From Certhia americana (taxonomy: Eukaryota; Chordata; Aves; Passeriformes; Certhiidae), in the NCBI GenBank assembly GCA_018697195.1, contig JAGMWU010000038.1, positions 1,086,129 through 1,150,128 of the forward strand: a stretch of DNA of 64,000 nucleotides. The letters are read 5' to 3'. The notes beneath the pieces were generated by a model, which did no database searches, was not told where the DNA came from, and saw only the letters and a program-made list of their open reading frames with translations. A program made the position numbers and the translations under genes. Below, one piece after another: positions 1 through 11,200 of the stretch; within the stretch, counting starts at the first letter, position 1; each line of letters opens with the position of its first letter.

Positions 1-235
1 GGGGAAGGGTCGGGACACATCGGGAGGGACAGGGATGCCACAGGGGAAGGGACAGCTCGGAGGGGCCCCGGGGGGGTCGGATCATCTAGGGAGGGACGGT
101 CATCGGACCAGTGAGAAGGGTTCGGTGCGGAACGCGGTCCCCCCGCCCGCTGTCGAGGCAGCCCTCAGGCCGCAGCCCCCGCTGCCCGCCGATGCCCGGA
201 GGGGAACGGGGCCGGGCCGCAGCCCCGCACTCCCC

Positions 236-324
236 GTCTGCCGACGCCGCCCGCACCCAGCATCACCAGTTTGTACTCGCGGGACGTCCCGGGGCACCGC
301 CGCGCCCGGGCGGGCCTCCGGCAT
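236..324 (-). pseudogene. RIT1: Second, frameshifted copy of RIT1 first coding exon
   Basis: The minus strand from 324 reads MPEARPGAAVPRDVP and then shifts out of frame. In another frame EYKLVMLGAGGVG is intact, which is better than the copy at 13324-13422. The donor region is garbled. This is the RIT1 exon inside the duplicated block, with deletion-type errors where the other copy has insertions. It is most likely an assembly duplicate. The other four RIT1 exons are not seen near it in this window. Confidence 0.8.
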
Positions 325-429
325 CCATCGCCGATGTCCCGGCCCCGCTACGGAGACAACGACCCACCCCCCCGAAAATGGCGGCGGCTACTCCGGCCAC
401 AGCGCCAGCAGGACCCGCACGGTATGGGC

Positions 430-1030
430 CGGCCAGCGGGAGCGGCCCGACGGCAGGCTGGAGGGGACACGGGGACGGGGCGGGGCAGGAGGGGACATGG
501 GGGACGGGGAGGGTACAGGGTGACAGGAGGAGGGAAGTGGCGAGGGGACACGGGGGGAAGGGAGGGAAAGGGGGACGGGGAGGGGGGACATGGAGGGACA
601 TGGGTGAAGGAGGGGATAGAGGGGGGACGGGGAGGGGACAGGGAGTGGGATAGAGAGGGGGGACAGCGAGGGGCTAGAGAGGGACGGGAGGACGGAGAGG
701 GGGGACAAGCGAGGGGATAGAGAGGGGCACGGCGGGACAGGGATGGGACAAGGGGGGGACAGGGAAGGGGATAGAGGAGAACCGGGGGATAGAGAAAGGG
801 ACAGGGAGGAGACACGGGGGACAGGAGGGGGCAGGGAGGCGGGGACAGGGAGGGGGGACAGGGAGGGATAGAGGGGGACGGGGGGGGATAGAGGGGGGAG
901 AGAGGGGGGCTAGAGGGGGGGCAGGAAGGGCCACGGCAAGGAACAGAGGGGGGACAGGGCGGGGACAGGAGCGGTGGACAGACGAGGGGACACGCAGTGA
1001 CAGAGGGGGACAGGGAGGGGGACACAGGCG
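430..1030. repeat. G-rich purine minisatellite (copy 1)
   Basis: Irregular tandem units built from GGGACAGGGAGG and GGGATAGAGAGG, with very strong purine bias on the plus strand. It is the noisy counterpart of 13545-14130 in the duplicate block. Dense GGG runs make it G-quadruplex prone. Confidence 0.85.
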
Positions 1031-1074
1031 TGCCACACACACCTGCGGCACACGGGACCCGCAACCCCAAGCCC

Positions 1075-1470
1075 GGGACTCCCCTCCAGGATCTCAGTCA
1101 GCTCCTGGGCCCCCCCCCAGCTGGCGAATCCCTTACCCATCCCAGCAGCCAGGGATCCCCCAAAAAACCCACACCGCCCTCTCCACCCCCCTCTGCCCAA
1201 CCAGCAGCCAGGGACTCCCCCCAAACCCAGACCCCTCCTCAGCCAGATCCCCCCAACCCAGACCCCATATCAAGCCCCGCTGACTCACCCTCAGCAGCAG
1301 GGACTCCCCCCAAAACCGACCCCCATCTCCAGAACCTCTGCTCCCCTCAGCAGCAAGGGACTCCCCCAAACCCAAGACCCCTCCTTCTGCTCCCACCCAG
1401 CCGAACAGCCTGCAACCCGGCCGGCATCCCCCCATCCCCAGAACCCCTCCCAATTCACGGTTGTGGCTCC
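1075..1470. repeat. C-rich minisatellite (copy 1)
   Basis: Imperfect units of roughly 50-60 bp built around AGCAGCCAGGGACTCCCCC and AACCCAGACCCC. It matches 14190-14580. Confidence 0.75.
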
Positions 1471-2607
1471 AAACCTCACCCCAAAGCAGCAGCAGGAGCA
1501 GAATATTTATACATTTATTATAATGAAAGTATGGTTCAATTATTTACAGCACATCAGAAAGACGAGGTTTGTACAGGTGAGGCACCGGACGGTACTGGCT
1601 GCCAGCAGTGACACAGCACCTTCAAAACCACAGCCGTCCCAAAAGCTGCCAGGCTTGGAGCAGCCCCGTGGCACTGCATACATGTGACAGTTCTGTCTGC
1701 ACCCAGCCCACACACTAGACCTTGGTGCAGTTTATGGCCAAAAACAACAAGTCCAAAAAAACTCATTCCAGGTTCGTCACGCGGCCCGGGGCAGGAGCTG
1801 CTGGATCCCTGCTGCCATTGGGAAACCACCATGGAACCCTTTGGCTCTGGTGGAATCCAGAGAAATGAGGCGAAAAGATAGGTTGAGCATCCAGAAAAAG
1901 GATTCTGCTGGGTGGGAGCGAGGTCCTGGGGTGACCAGAAAGAAAAACAATTCAGTCCCAGGGGTACAGTGCCAAGCTCAATGGGGCCAAGGTGGAACTA
2001 TCCCCAAAAAAACTGAGAATCCCCCACCCCACCCATTGGCACTAGAATGGAACTTATGTGATGGGTACAAATCAAATTTCAAAATCAACAAGTTACAGGA
2101 GAGGACGAAATAAAACCAAAGTTTTCAAACGTCGAGGCTCATGTTTTGTTTTCACCCTGCTTGATATTCCTTCCCTCTGGTGGTGAAAAATGAATATGAA
2201 TGAAAGCCAAAATGAGGCTGACTCACCAGTAGAACTCACTGGGGCTGACAGAAGGGAGCAATCCAAAAATGCAAATTGCAGAGTGACCAGTGAAGTCATG
2301 TCACCTGACTCTTCCCTTTTAAGTTCTGGGAGAAACAGAAAATCCAGCCCAAGAGGCTTCCTGGTTCCTCTTTACAGCCTTCTCCCTTGCACACAGGACT
2401 AGCCCATCAGAACTATTCCAAATATCTTTTTTAAAATGACAAAAACACACTGCCAAAACGAGGATTGTAAAACAATGGAGCCATTTCCAAGGGGAAATGG
2501 CTTCTGCAAAGGGTAAAAACAAAAGGCGTCTTTGCCCACGTTCATTCTGGAATATACATGCATATGTAGAGGGGAAAAACCAGATGAAGAAAACTCGTGT
2601 GCGTTTT

Positions 2608-4545
2608 TTATGGTGTGCAATCCAGAACGGCCATCTGTGTGATAGCTCGTGTTTGTGAGGATGGGTAATGGTATCCAAACTCCAGCCCTGTGAAAAATAC
2701 TTGCGGTTTTTTAGGGGCCACCGTGTTCTCCTCTTCATCGATGAATTCAAGCATAGGCACTAAAATTTTTTTTCTCCACAAAGCCTTCTCTGCAGTTGTC
2801 ATCTTCTTGGCTTGATGTCTAGGAGGGCAAACAAATCCAAGCCCCCAAGCCCGGAAAGAAGGAAAAAATAAAGCAAAACAAAAAGAGAAAAATTGCCCAA
2901 CGAGGTTAATAATAATAAAAAAAAGGAGGTAATGGTTAATTGGTAGTGGGACACCATTTTGAGGTCACGAAGGCCAATGGTCATCCAAGGTCGAAGGCCC
3001 ACACGAAACAGCACCAGAAACCGCCATGTGTCCATCCGACCATGTAAGGAACAGAGAAACAAGAAAGAAACCACAGAATAAGGTAAAGTAGCAAATGGCT
3101 TCAGCGAGGCAATTTCACCGTTTTGAAGAGATCAAAACGTTACAGAAAAGTAGAAATGTGGTTCAAAGGAAGCTAACAGGAGGCAACGTCTGGTGCAGCA
3201 AAACGCAGAAGAATAAGGTGAAACAGGGATGGGTGATGTCTGCAGAGATGAAAGCACTGAGAGCTGCCGCGAGTGAAATAACTGCATGTGACCAGACAAA
3301 GCCGGCTGAGTGACCAGCCTAGGAAAGAGGAAATCCTGACAGCACTTGTGTTGTCTGCAGCCACGAATGGTGTGTACATCCCCACATGGGAGGAATTCCA
3401 CCCTCACTCCTCAGAACATATGAGGCAGCGCTCACAATGCAAAGCCTCACCTGTTGCAACAAAAAACCCCGCCAACGTTCCTGTGCTGCCTGAGGGTCAA
3501 AAACTCCTGTCTTAGTTCCCTCTTAAATTAAAACTCCCCTCATTTCAACAGGTATTTATAAGCTTCGAGAAAGAACTGTTGACCAACACAGCAAGTATCA
3601 GTGTTTTTTAGAGCAGTGCAAATTCACCTGCTTGGCACTTTCACCACACAAACAGCCCAAAAAAATCATCCAGTTGACACGTGTTAAAACCAGAACCAGC
3701 TATTTGGGGGAAAGGAAAGGAAAACTGACTTACAAGGGTGTTAGGGAAAGGAAGGAATTTTTTGGGGCAAAGGGAACTTTAACCGTTGCATCACCCTGGT
3801 TGCCTGGTAAAGACCCCGACCTTTTCTTCTTCTGACTCGATTATTCCAGGGACAGGAAAAGCTGGCGGATGCATCACACTGCCTGTTTTAAGAATTTTTT
3901 GGTTTTTAAACCAAGAAGAGTCAAAGGTAATAAAAAACAAATCTAATTCAGCCCTTGTCTGAGGAGTTGAACCAGAAAGTCTCTGATCATCCAGGACTGT
4001 GATGGTGGAAGGGAGTGACGGATGTGCTCCTACTGGAGCTCTGCAAGCTGTCCTCACCCAACATTTCGATTCCAATGGGGAAGGAATAGTGTGGAATGGA
4101 TGGAGGGGGCCCCCTGTTAGAGGGTAGGAATTGGCTGGATGGCAACAGAAGGAATTACAGCCACAGCTCAATGCCCAAAGGTGAAACCAGTAATAAGTGG
4201 TGGCACTGAGGGTCCGTGCTGGGGCCAGTACAAGGGACATGGACAGTGGCAAAATACCCGAGCCCCAACAGGGGATGTGTGGGACTTAGGGTGGGAGTGG
4301 AAATGAAGCTATTTTATTCTGTAGCATCAAAATGTAATCCTCCATCCATTCTTAAAAAAAACCAACCCAAAATACCAAAAAATCCCCCGCATCCGAACAA
4401 TCCCCAATTCACAGGGAAGAACACGAAACAACATTCTGAATAGGAGGAAAGGAAGCCGGCCGATTTCGCCCTCCCCTGTCCCTCTCTCTTCTTTCCGGGT
4501 GCGCCTTCGCGCGGCTCCCTCGATTTCTCTGCCTGGAGAAGCCTC
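2608..4545 (-). pseudogene. KHDC4: Second, corrupted copy of KHDC4 exons 12-14
   Basis: Exon 14 corresponds to 2608-2815. The terminal EFGYHYPSSQ and acidic IDEEEN stretches are recognisable, but the frame is broken and the final QMPFWMAP is lost. Exon 13 corresponds to about 3795-3881 (PPAFPVPGIIESEEEK). Exon 12 corresponds to about 4465-4538 and runs into sequence next to the N gap. Introns and 3' UTR align with 14620-17690 throughout, with frequent small indels. The intact copy at 15714-17716 shows what each exon should be. No upstream KHDC4 exon is present on this side of the gap. Confidence 0.85.
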
Positions 4546-4570
4546 TCGCCTTTTACACCCTTTGTATTAA

Positions 4571-4670
4571 NNNNNNNNNNNNNNNNNNNNNNNNNNNNNN
4601 NNNNNNNNNNNNNNNNNNNNNNNNNNNNNNNNNNNNNNNNNNNNNNNNNNNNNNNNNNNNNNNNNNNNNN
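4571..4670. other. Assembly gap (100 N)
   Basis: Exactly 100 unknown bases, the usual placeholder for a gap of unknown size. About 25 bp before it match neither copy of the duplicated block. Sequence after the gap resumes in the RIT1 3' flank. Confidence 0.99.
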
Positions 4671-7600
4671 TGTTCCAGGGAATTAACGAAGCTGAAGATC
4701 CACACACGAAATCTCCTCACTAAAAATCCCAGGGATGTGTTCCTCTGCCTTGAGCTGGGATGGTGGTGTGTTTCAAGTCTCTGCCAGGAATCCCCGCGCA
4801 GCAGGAACTGAAGGTGCTGCCTCATGTCACAGCACAAATCCTCAGCTGTACTTTCAAGTCTTTTCTTTTCTTTTTTTTTTTTTCTACTTAACAAGGAGTA
4901 TCAAGCTGCTGGGGAAAGAAGTTTTGTGGAATGGTGGGGGGAAAACAAAAGGAGGCACAGCACCAGGAGGAAAATTCCAGCAGTGGTCTGTAAATGAATC
5001 ATCCATCCAATCCGCGTGTGGGTGCGGTGCGTGGCCAGGGTCATGGGGCCACAACCCGTCCTACAGATAATTATTTTTTTTTAATACATTCTGGGTATGT
5101 TTTGCAGAGAGTATCTGTTCCAAGTAAAACACTGTGCCTCACGAGGCCCCTAGAGGAAATTATTCACTTTTTCTAATCCTGTCTGGCACTTTACCAATTG
5201 TAATACATGACGGAGTGGGCACACTCGCACCACAACACTACCCTTCCAAAACCCGTCAGAATAAGAGATAAAAGGATGAAAGCAAGTCATCTTGAGATTG
5301 TCTCTGGCATTTCTGCTTCTCTGGTTTCGTGCATATCAGTGGCGCCCTGTTTCTGCACACACTGAGCTTTAGGCCAGGTAGTATTCTTTCCCTTCTTATT
5401 CCCTTCTACCGTTGCGTCGGGGGACCCAAGGTTGACTGTTTCCCCATGCGCTGAGCCTTTGGGTAATGTTTTCAGAGGAGTTGTTTCTGTATTTCTAGGG
5501 TTTATTCTGCATGGCAGGGGGGACACTGGATGATTTCCAACCCCGAACCACTCTGACCCTCTGCCCCTCCAAACCCAACGAGTGGCCACAGCAAAATGTG
5601 CCTTGGACACAACCTCAGGCAGTTCCTCCTGCCCTCACCTGGAACAATCACCACTCGAGAAGCACCACAGCTGAAAATGGTTTCATATTTCAACAATTTA
5701 GCGACCAGACCACACAGGATTTTTTAGGCTTTTTGACAACCATTTAAATGCCATGACCAACTCCTTTTTTTTTTTTTTTTTTTCACACAAGGGAGAAGCA
5801 ATTCCCAAAATTTACAAACAAGCCACAATGAACTTTCCCCTTCAGCCACTCTCAGGCTGAACAGCCCCATCAGCAGAGTGCACACCCAATGCAATGTTCG
5901 TATTAAAATTATATATTTTGTGTCCAAATAAAACAATATTCTGGTAAAGATTTATACAGGCAAAAAATAGAAACTCTTGAACACGCTGGTGTAAAAAAAA
6001 AAAGAGAAAATGAAAAAAAAGTGCTGGCTGCTGGTTTTGCTCTACAATTTCTAGAAGCTATGCTCACCAAGGCGTTAGTAAACACCTAAACTGCACTGCA
6101 GGGACTCAGGTAAGGGCACAGAATTCATTTTTTTAGGGGTGAAAAATAGTCCTGTACAGCATTCAGGCGTGCGTCGTGTCCACGGCTCCTTTAGCTCTGT
6201 GACAGCTGATCAGATTTCTAAGGGAAAAAGCACTGGAAAATGCTTCATCACGCAGGCCGCTGCTCTGAACACCTGACAGACCCAAAAAATGCTTTAGAGC
6301 CTCCTTAGCTCATTCCTCCTCCTCTTCCTCCAGTTTTGGCAAGGTGGTGTTTTTTTATCTCAGATTCTTACCACAGCTTTAACCCGGAACGCTGCCGTCG
6401 GGAAGTCATCACGGGTGAGGTGCTGAAAGTATGACGCAACGACAGAGGGGGCACGTGCCACTCACACAGTGTATCGGTGAGTCTGAACAATCTGAATTTC
6501 GTGGCGCGCGAGCCTTTACGCTGTTTCAACCATGTTTTGGGTCTACCTTGAGTGCGCCAAGCAGGTACCACTGGGGAGATGAAGAATGGAAACCAGTTTA
6601 AATGCTCAGCTGATCACAAAGCAAATTCCCCAAAAAATGCAGCCCCTGCCACGCTTCTCATTTGTTTTGAAATCGGCCACAAAGAAAATATCTTCAACAC
6701 CACAGGCAGAGGATTTCCAGTCCATATTAGGTAGTAAGAAGTTTATATAATTTTAATATATTTTTTTTTACCCTGCACTTCCTTTACTAATCTTTTAACA
6801 CCTGGGGTTTCAGTTCTTGGATGGCAACTGTTCATCAGCACCACAGACTGACAGCACAGATCTGAGAGATATCACTGAGTGTAATCATTCTTTCACTCGC
6901 ACACTGTAGTTCCAGCACTTGGTTCAGAAAACTGCTTTAATCACCTCTGAGTACCCACTGTGATTTGTCCTACTGTTAAACAGCAAAATCCGGAGCACCA
7001 GAGCCCAAAACTGCTGTAAAATCAATCAGCTCGAGGGGCACAGTGTGGAGGATCTGCCTCACCAGCAATGTTTCTTATGAGCATCAAGAAACTGCCCCCT
7101 GCCTGGATCACCTGCACAGGTGGTCAGGGAGGGGAGAACTGCCTGGCCTGCTCTGCTCTGCTCCAGCAATGCTCAGACTGCTCTGGCCCAGAACCTCTCC
7201 AGGCTCAGGGAATGTCATTCCAAGCGCCCAGACCCTCAGATCAGCCATTTTCTCTGCAAAACAATTCCCACAAATAGCTGGGAATGACTGTCATTCCTGA
7301 CAGAAACCCCCCAAAGTCACTGCTTCCTTTAGGATGACACAAATCTGAACTAAATGTGCCAGTGCCCCATTCCCACCATGATTGTTGGAACAAGACAGGA
7401 AGCTCCAAGCTGTGGTTTCTCCAGCACATCACACTTCGTGGCTGTGGCACAACGAAAATTCACGTGTTCCTGCACTGCCCACATGAACACAGTTTGCTTT
7501 TATACAAAGGGTGGTGGAATTTGAAGTGGCTGCGTCAGGAGGTGATGGAGTCCACTGTCCCTGGAGGTGTTCAAGCACTGGACCGTGCCTGAATGCTCTG

Positions 7601-8271
7601 GTCTGGGTGACAGGGTGTCTGCTGGTTCACAGGTTGGACTCCAAGATCCAGAGGTCTTTTCCAGTTTAAATGATTCTTTGGATTCTGGTTTTATTAGGGA
7701 AGAAATTTCCATCTACAGCACGGCTGGTGAACTGATCACTTGAACACAGTATCTCCAGGTCAGGTTTTTCCTGTAAGAAATCTGTTTCATGAGGGCAGGT
7801 AGCCCAGCTCTGCCTCATGACCTCCAAGGCCATGACACTTTGTGACGGCCTGTTCAGCCTCTCACACTGTGGCTGTTGTTCCACGAGCGAGCAAAATCCT
7901 CTGTGCAAACATCACAGTTTCAAAGATGCTGGTCCCATCCTCCAGCGGAAGAGCTTTGCAGCACAGTTCAGCTTCCAGGGACAAACAACTCCCAAGTGCA
8001 GGGCCGTCAGCCCATCGAGCCTTGGTGGCCACCTCTGTGCTGGGTCATAAAAATGACAACAAACAAAAGTCAACTGTCCCTGGTTCTGAAGTTCAACACC
8101 CAGGAAGCAAGCAACATGGTTCTTAAACCACACAACCCTCAGAGTTACACATTCCATCACAAAGAAGCCCGCCTCAGGTGCCACACATCCCGTCATCGCT
8201 GTCACCCAGCCTGCTTTGTGGTCACTATAAAGGTCACAGCTTCTGGTCCTGCTTTTCAGAGGAATTTTCTT
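4671..8271 (-). other. RIT1 3' UTR and downstream flank (no coding region seen)
   Basis: This lies just beyond the RIT1 stop. It is AT-rich with homopolymer runs (a T run at about 5765-5783, A/T runs near 6000 and 6760) and contains one CR1 fragment. I recognise no exons. Minus-strand poly(A) candidates are AATAAA at 7690-7695 and a TATAAA variant near 5950-5955. I cannot tell which ends the RIT1 transcript. The sequence is probably as error-prone as the exons. Confidence 0.5.
7510..7690 (+). mobile_element. CR1 LINE 3' fragment
   Basis: Ends with the CR1 signature in sense orientation (TTGGACTCCAAGATCCAGAG then TTCCAGTTTAAATGATTCT), preceded by the GGAGGTGTTCAAGCA segment. It lies downstream of RIT1. 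Confidence 0.75.
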
Positions 8272-11200
8272 TCAATGACCGATTCCTTCGTCTCCGGAAG
8301 GGGGATTTGAGTCCTTTTCACGAGACGCCTGCTTTTTGGGCTTCGGATTTCCTTCTCCATGGCCATCACGGCCTCCTTCTCCTTCCTGCATCTCGCGCAC
8401 CGCGCGGGAACACGTCGTCGATGTAATAGCGGAACGCGGCCGACGGTCTCAAAGACAGGGCGAGTTTTGATTTCCCGTGCCAAGGCAAGCCGTTCCTCTT
8501 TGGACACCTGGAAAAAGATTGGACACCCCTGCTCAGGAAGCCAACCCCAGGAGTTTTTTCCTTTGCTTGTTGTGCTCACAGTCGCCTCTGCGTGGACACT
8601 CCAAGCCCCAGGACAGATCTTGTCCACCCCAGCTCCAAAGGTTTCTCCGGGACCTGCTCTGCCTTTCACTCATCACTTCTCTGGCAATGGAAAGACTCTC
8701 TAGACATTCACAAAAAAAAACTTCAAAGAATATTCTTTTTTTAACCTGCAAGCTGTCTGACATAGCAGTCCTCAGCCCTGTAGTTTGGGGAGTTAAGGAA
8801 GCCTCTTGTCAAAGCTGTTGTGTTTGTTAAAAACTACTCCCAAAACCTTTAAAGCTTTTCTTGCTCCAAGCCCCACTGACTCGGCCTTGAACACTCCCAG
8901 GGATCCAGGGGCAGACACAAATTCTATGGGCAGCCTGTGCCCGTCCATCCCCATCCCACAGGGAGAATTTAACATTCCATCTAACCCCCTGCCTCTGGCA
9001 GTGGGAAACCATTCCCTCTAGTCTGCTGGCAAGCCAGGCACTTATAAATTGTCTCCCTCCATCTTCTTGTAGCTCCTTCAGCTCCTGGAAGGCCAGCAGT
9101 TAGTCATCCCAAAGCCTTCTCTTCTCCACACGTCACATTCCAATTCCTCACCTTTCCTCCCACTGATCATCCTGGAGCCTCCTCTGGCCTGTCTCCACCA
9201 GCTCCAGGTCCTCCATGCTGGGGTCATGCTCTGCAGGTGGGGGGCTCACCTGAGCAGGGCAGAGGGTCCGGAAGAATCCCCCCATTCCTCTGCCCACATG
9301 TGGGCTCAGCGGCCATGCCATGGGGTGTTCTGGGTGCCAGCACACCAGCCAGGCCACATCCAGCCCTGGATGTGGAAATCAGGAATTACAAACAAAGCAA
9401 AAGCAGGATCAGCTGAACTAGAACACCTTTTGCTTGGATTGCACCAGGCACATTTTCTCACACGCGCTTCCAGGAGAGAAACCGTAGGAGACACACGACG
9501 ACAAACACAAAGAAAGGGACAAAACCTCTCGTTTCCACCGCACTTCCTCAAACAAGGAGCAGGTGACCAACACAGGGCTCCCCGTGGCCTTTACCTGAGC
9601 GCAGCTGGGTGAGGTCAGACCTGGGGCCCACGCAGCACCACGGGTGGTGTCGTCGTGCGAGCGGCACGCGGTAGATGAGCTGCATTGAACTCGCGCGACT
9701 TTGCTCGTGTGAATCTGGACGTCCGGTCCGTGATGAGTAGCATATGATGGAAACACCTCAGCCAATCCCCTCATGTACACTGATTCCCTCACATAGGGCC
9801 AGTTAACTTCTGCCTACAACATTGTTGTGTTGGCAATTTTAATCCTCTCTAATCCTAACCGGACTTTGCCCTGTTCGGATTGGGATTGCCGAAGGTCCGG
9901 ACAGAGCTTCGGGGAGATTCGCTGAGGTCTTAGTTTATTGAGTTTTATTCGCTAGGGGTGTGGGTGAAGGCCCAGCTCATAGTTTAGCTCCGAGCAGGCT
10001 GGAGAACAAAAGGGCGTGGAAAGAGAGAAGAGAGGAAGGGGAAGGGAAGTAAGAGAGCAAAAGGGGGAGCAAGGAAGAGAGGGAGGAAGAGGGAAAGGGC
10101 AGAGAGGAAGAGCGAGAGAGAGCGAGCTCTCCTTTTACAATGACTTCTCTCCTCGGTGCTGTTCCGGGAGTTGAGTATTCTGACTTCTCATTAACCAAGT
10201 TTATATCAATACAAATGTTCTACATTTACATTATCCTTAGGAATCACTCCATTCCATGTTTTATTCCTTTCTAATCTCTAAATCTTATCATGGACCCTTC
10301 TGTTTGGCACCGGGAAGAAGGGGGCTGTTCTGGTTTTGGGAAGGATTCTGTGATAAATCACATTCCATACCAAAGGAAAAGACATTTGGCATCCCAGCTT
10401 TCTAGAAACATTCAAACAAACACTGCTTTCATTTCAATGTACTCTCTGTTTCTGTGGCATTCTTAGCATCTGTGGCTCAGTAGTCAGCTTTATAAAAACT
10501 TTCTTGTTTTCCTCCTTTCCAACAAACTTCCTGCTTGCCTCACCACCTGAGACCAAAACCCGCTGTGCAACCCCTTCGTGCTGATGTACCCACCCCCACG
10601 AGCCTAGGATGGTGATTTTTGGGTGTCCCCAGGCTTCCCCTGACACAACAACCCCACGGACAGTGAGTTACCAGCCCCAGGTGCTGCTTGCTCAGCAGTG
10701 GGGAACAGTGCCACAGCACCAACAGCAACATATTGCCTCATGAGAGTGAGAGAGCTCAAACCCCCCCCAGTTTGGAATAACCAGAGCCAACCCTAAAATC
10801 CTTCAGGCAGGATCTCTTCCCTGCTCATTACAGGCTGCTTCAATGCTCTCAATTCCACTGTGATTACTCACACACATGTCCCCTGTCCTGCTGTGGTCCA
10901 AAATATCCGGTTGGCAGGTTCATCGTCGATGCTGTATCCCCTAATTTATGGCATCCTCTGTGATTTCCAGACATCAGAAGATTGGGATACAAGCACCACA
11001 CTCGTCAGCCACCAATCAGCTCACAAAAGAGAATGGTACACCAGAAACCACTCCCCCTGGCATGAGCCACGGACTATCTATCTTGTTTTGCAATTAATTA
11101 ATTTAAATTCGAATGTTCTGGTAGATTTAACATTTCATTTCACGTGCAAAAATCGTGTGTTGCATCGCGTTCCTTGGCCTTGCGTGAGTACAGTTTCCCA

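Larger units (their letters stand above)
1..4545. repeat. Duplicated block, copy 1 (noisy)
   Basis: The whole stretch aligns collinearly and in the same orientation with 13069-17690. It contains RIT1 intron 1 edge, RIT1 first coding exon and promoter, the G-rich and C-rich minisatellites, the KHDC4 3' UTR and KHDC4 exons 14 to 12. Differences are mostly one- to few-base indels and substitutions, many in homopolymers. The left end is cut by the window. The match stops at about 4545, just before the N gap. Confidence 0.9.
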
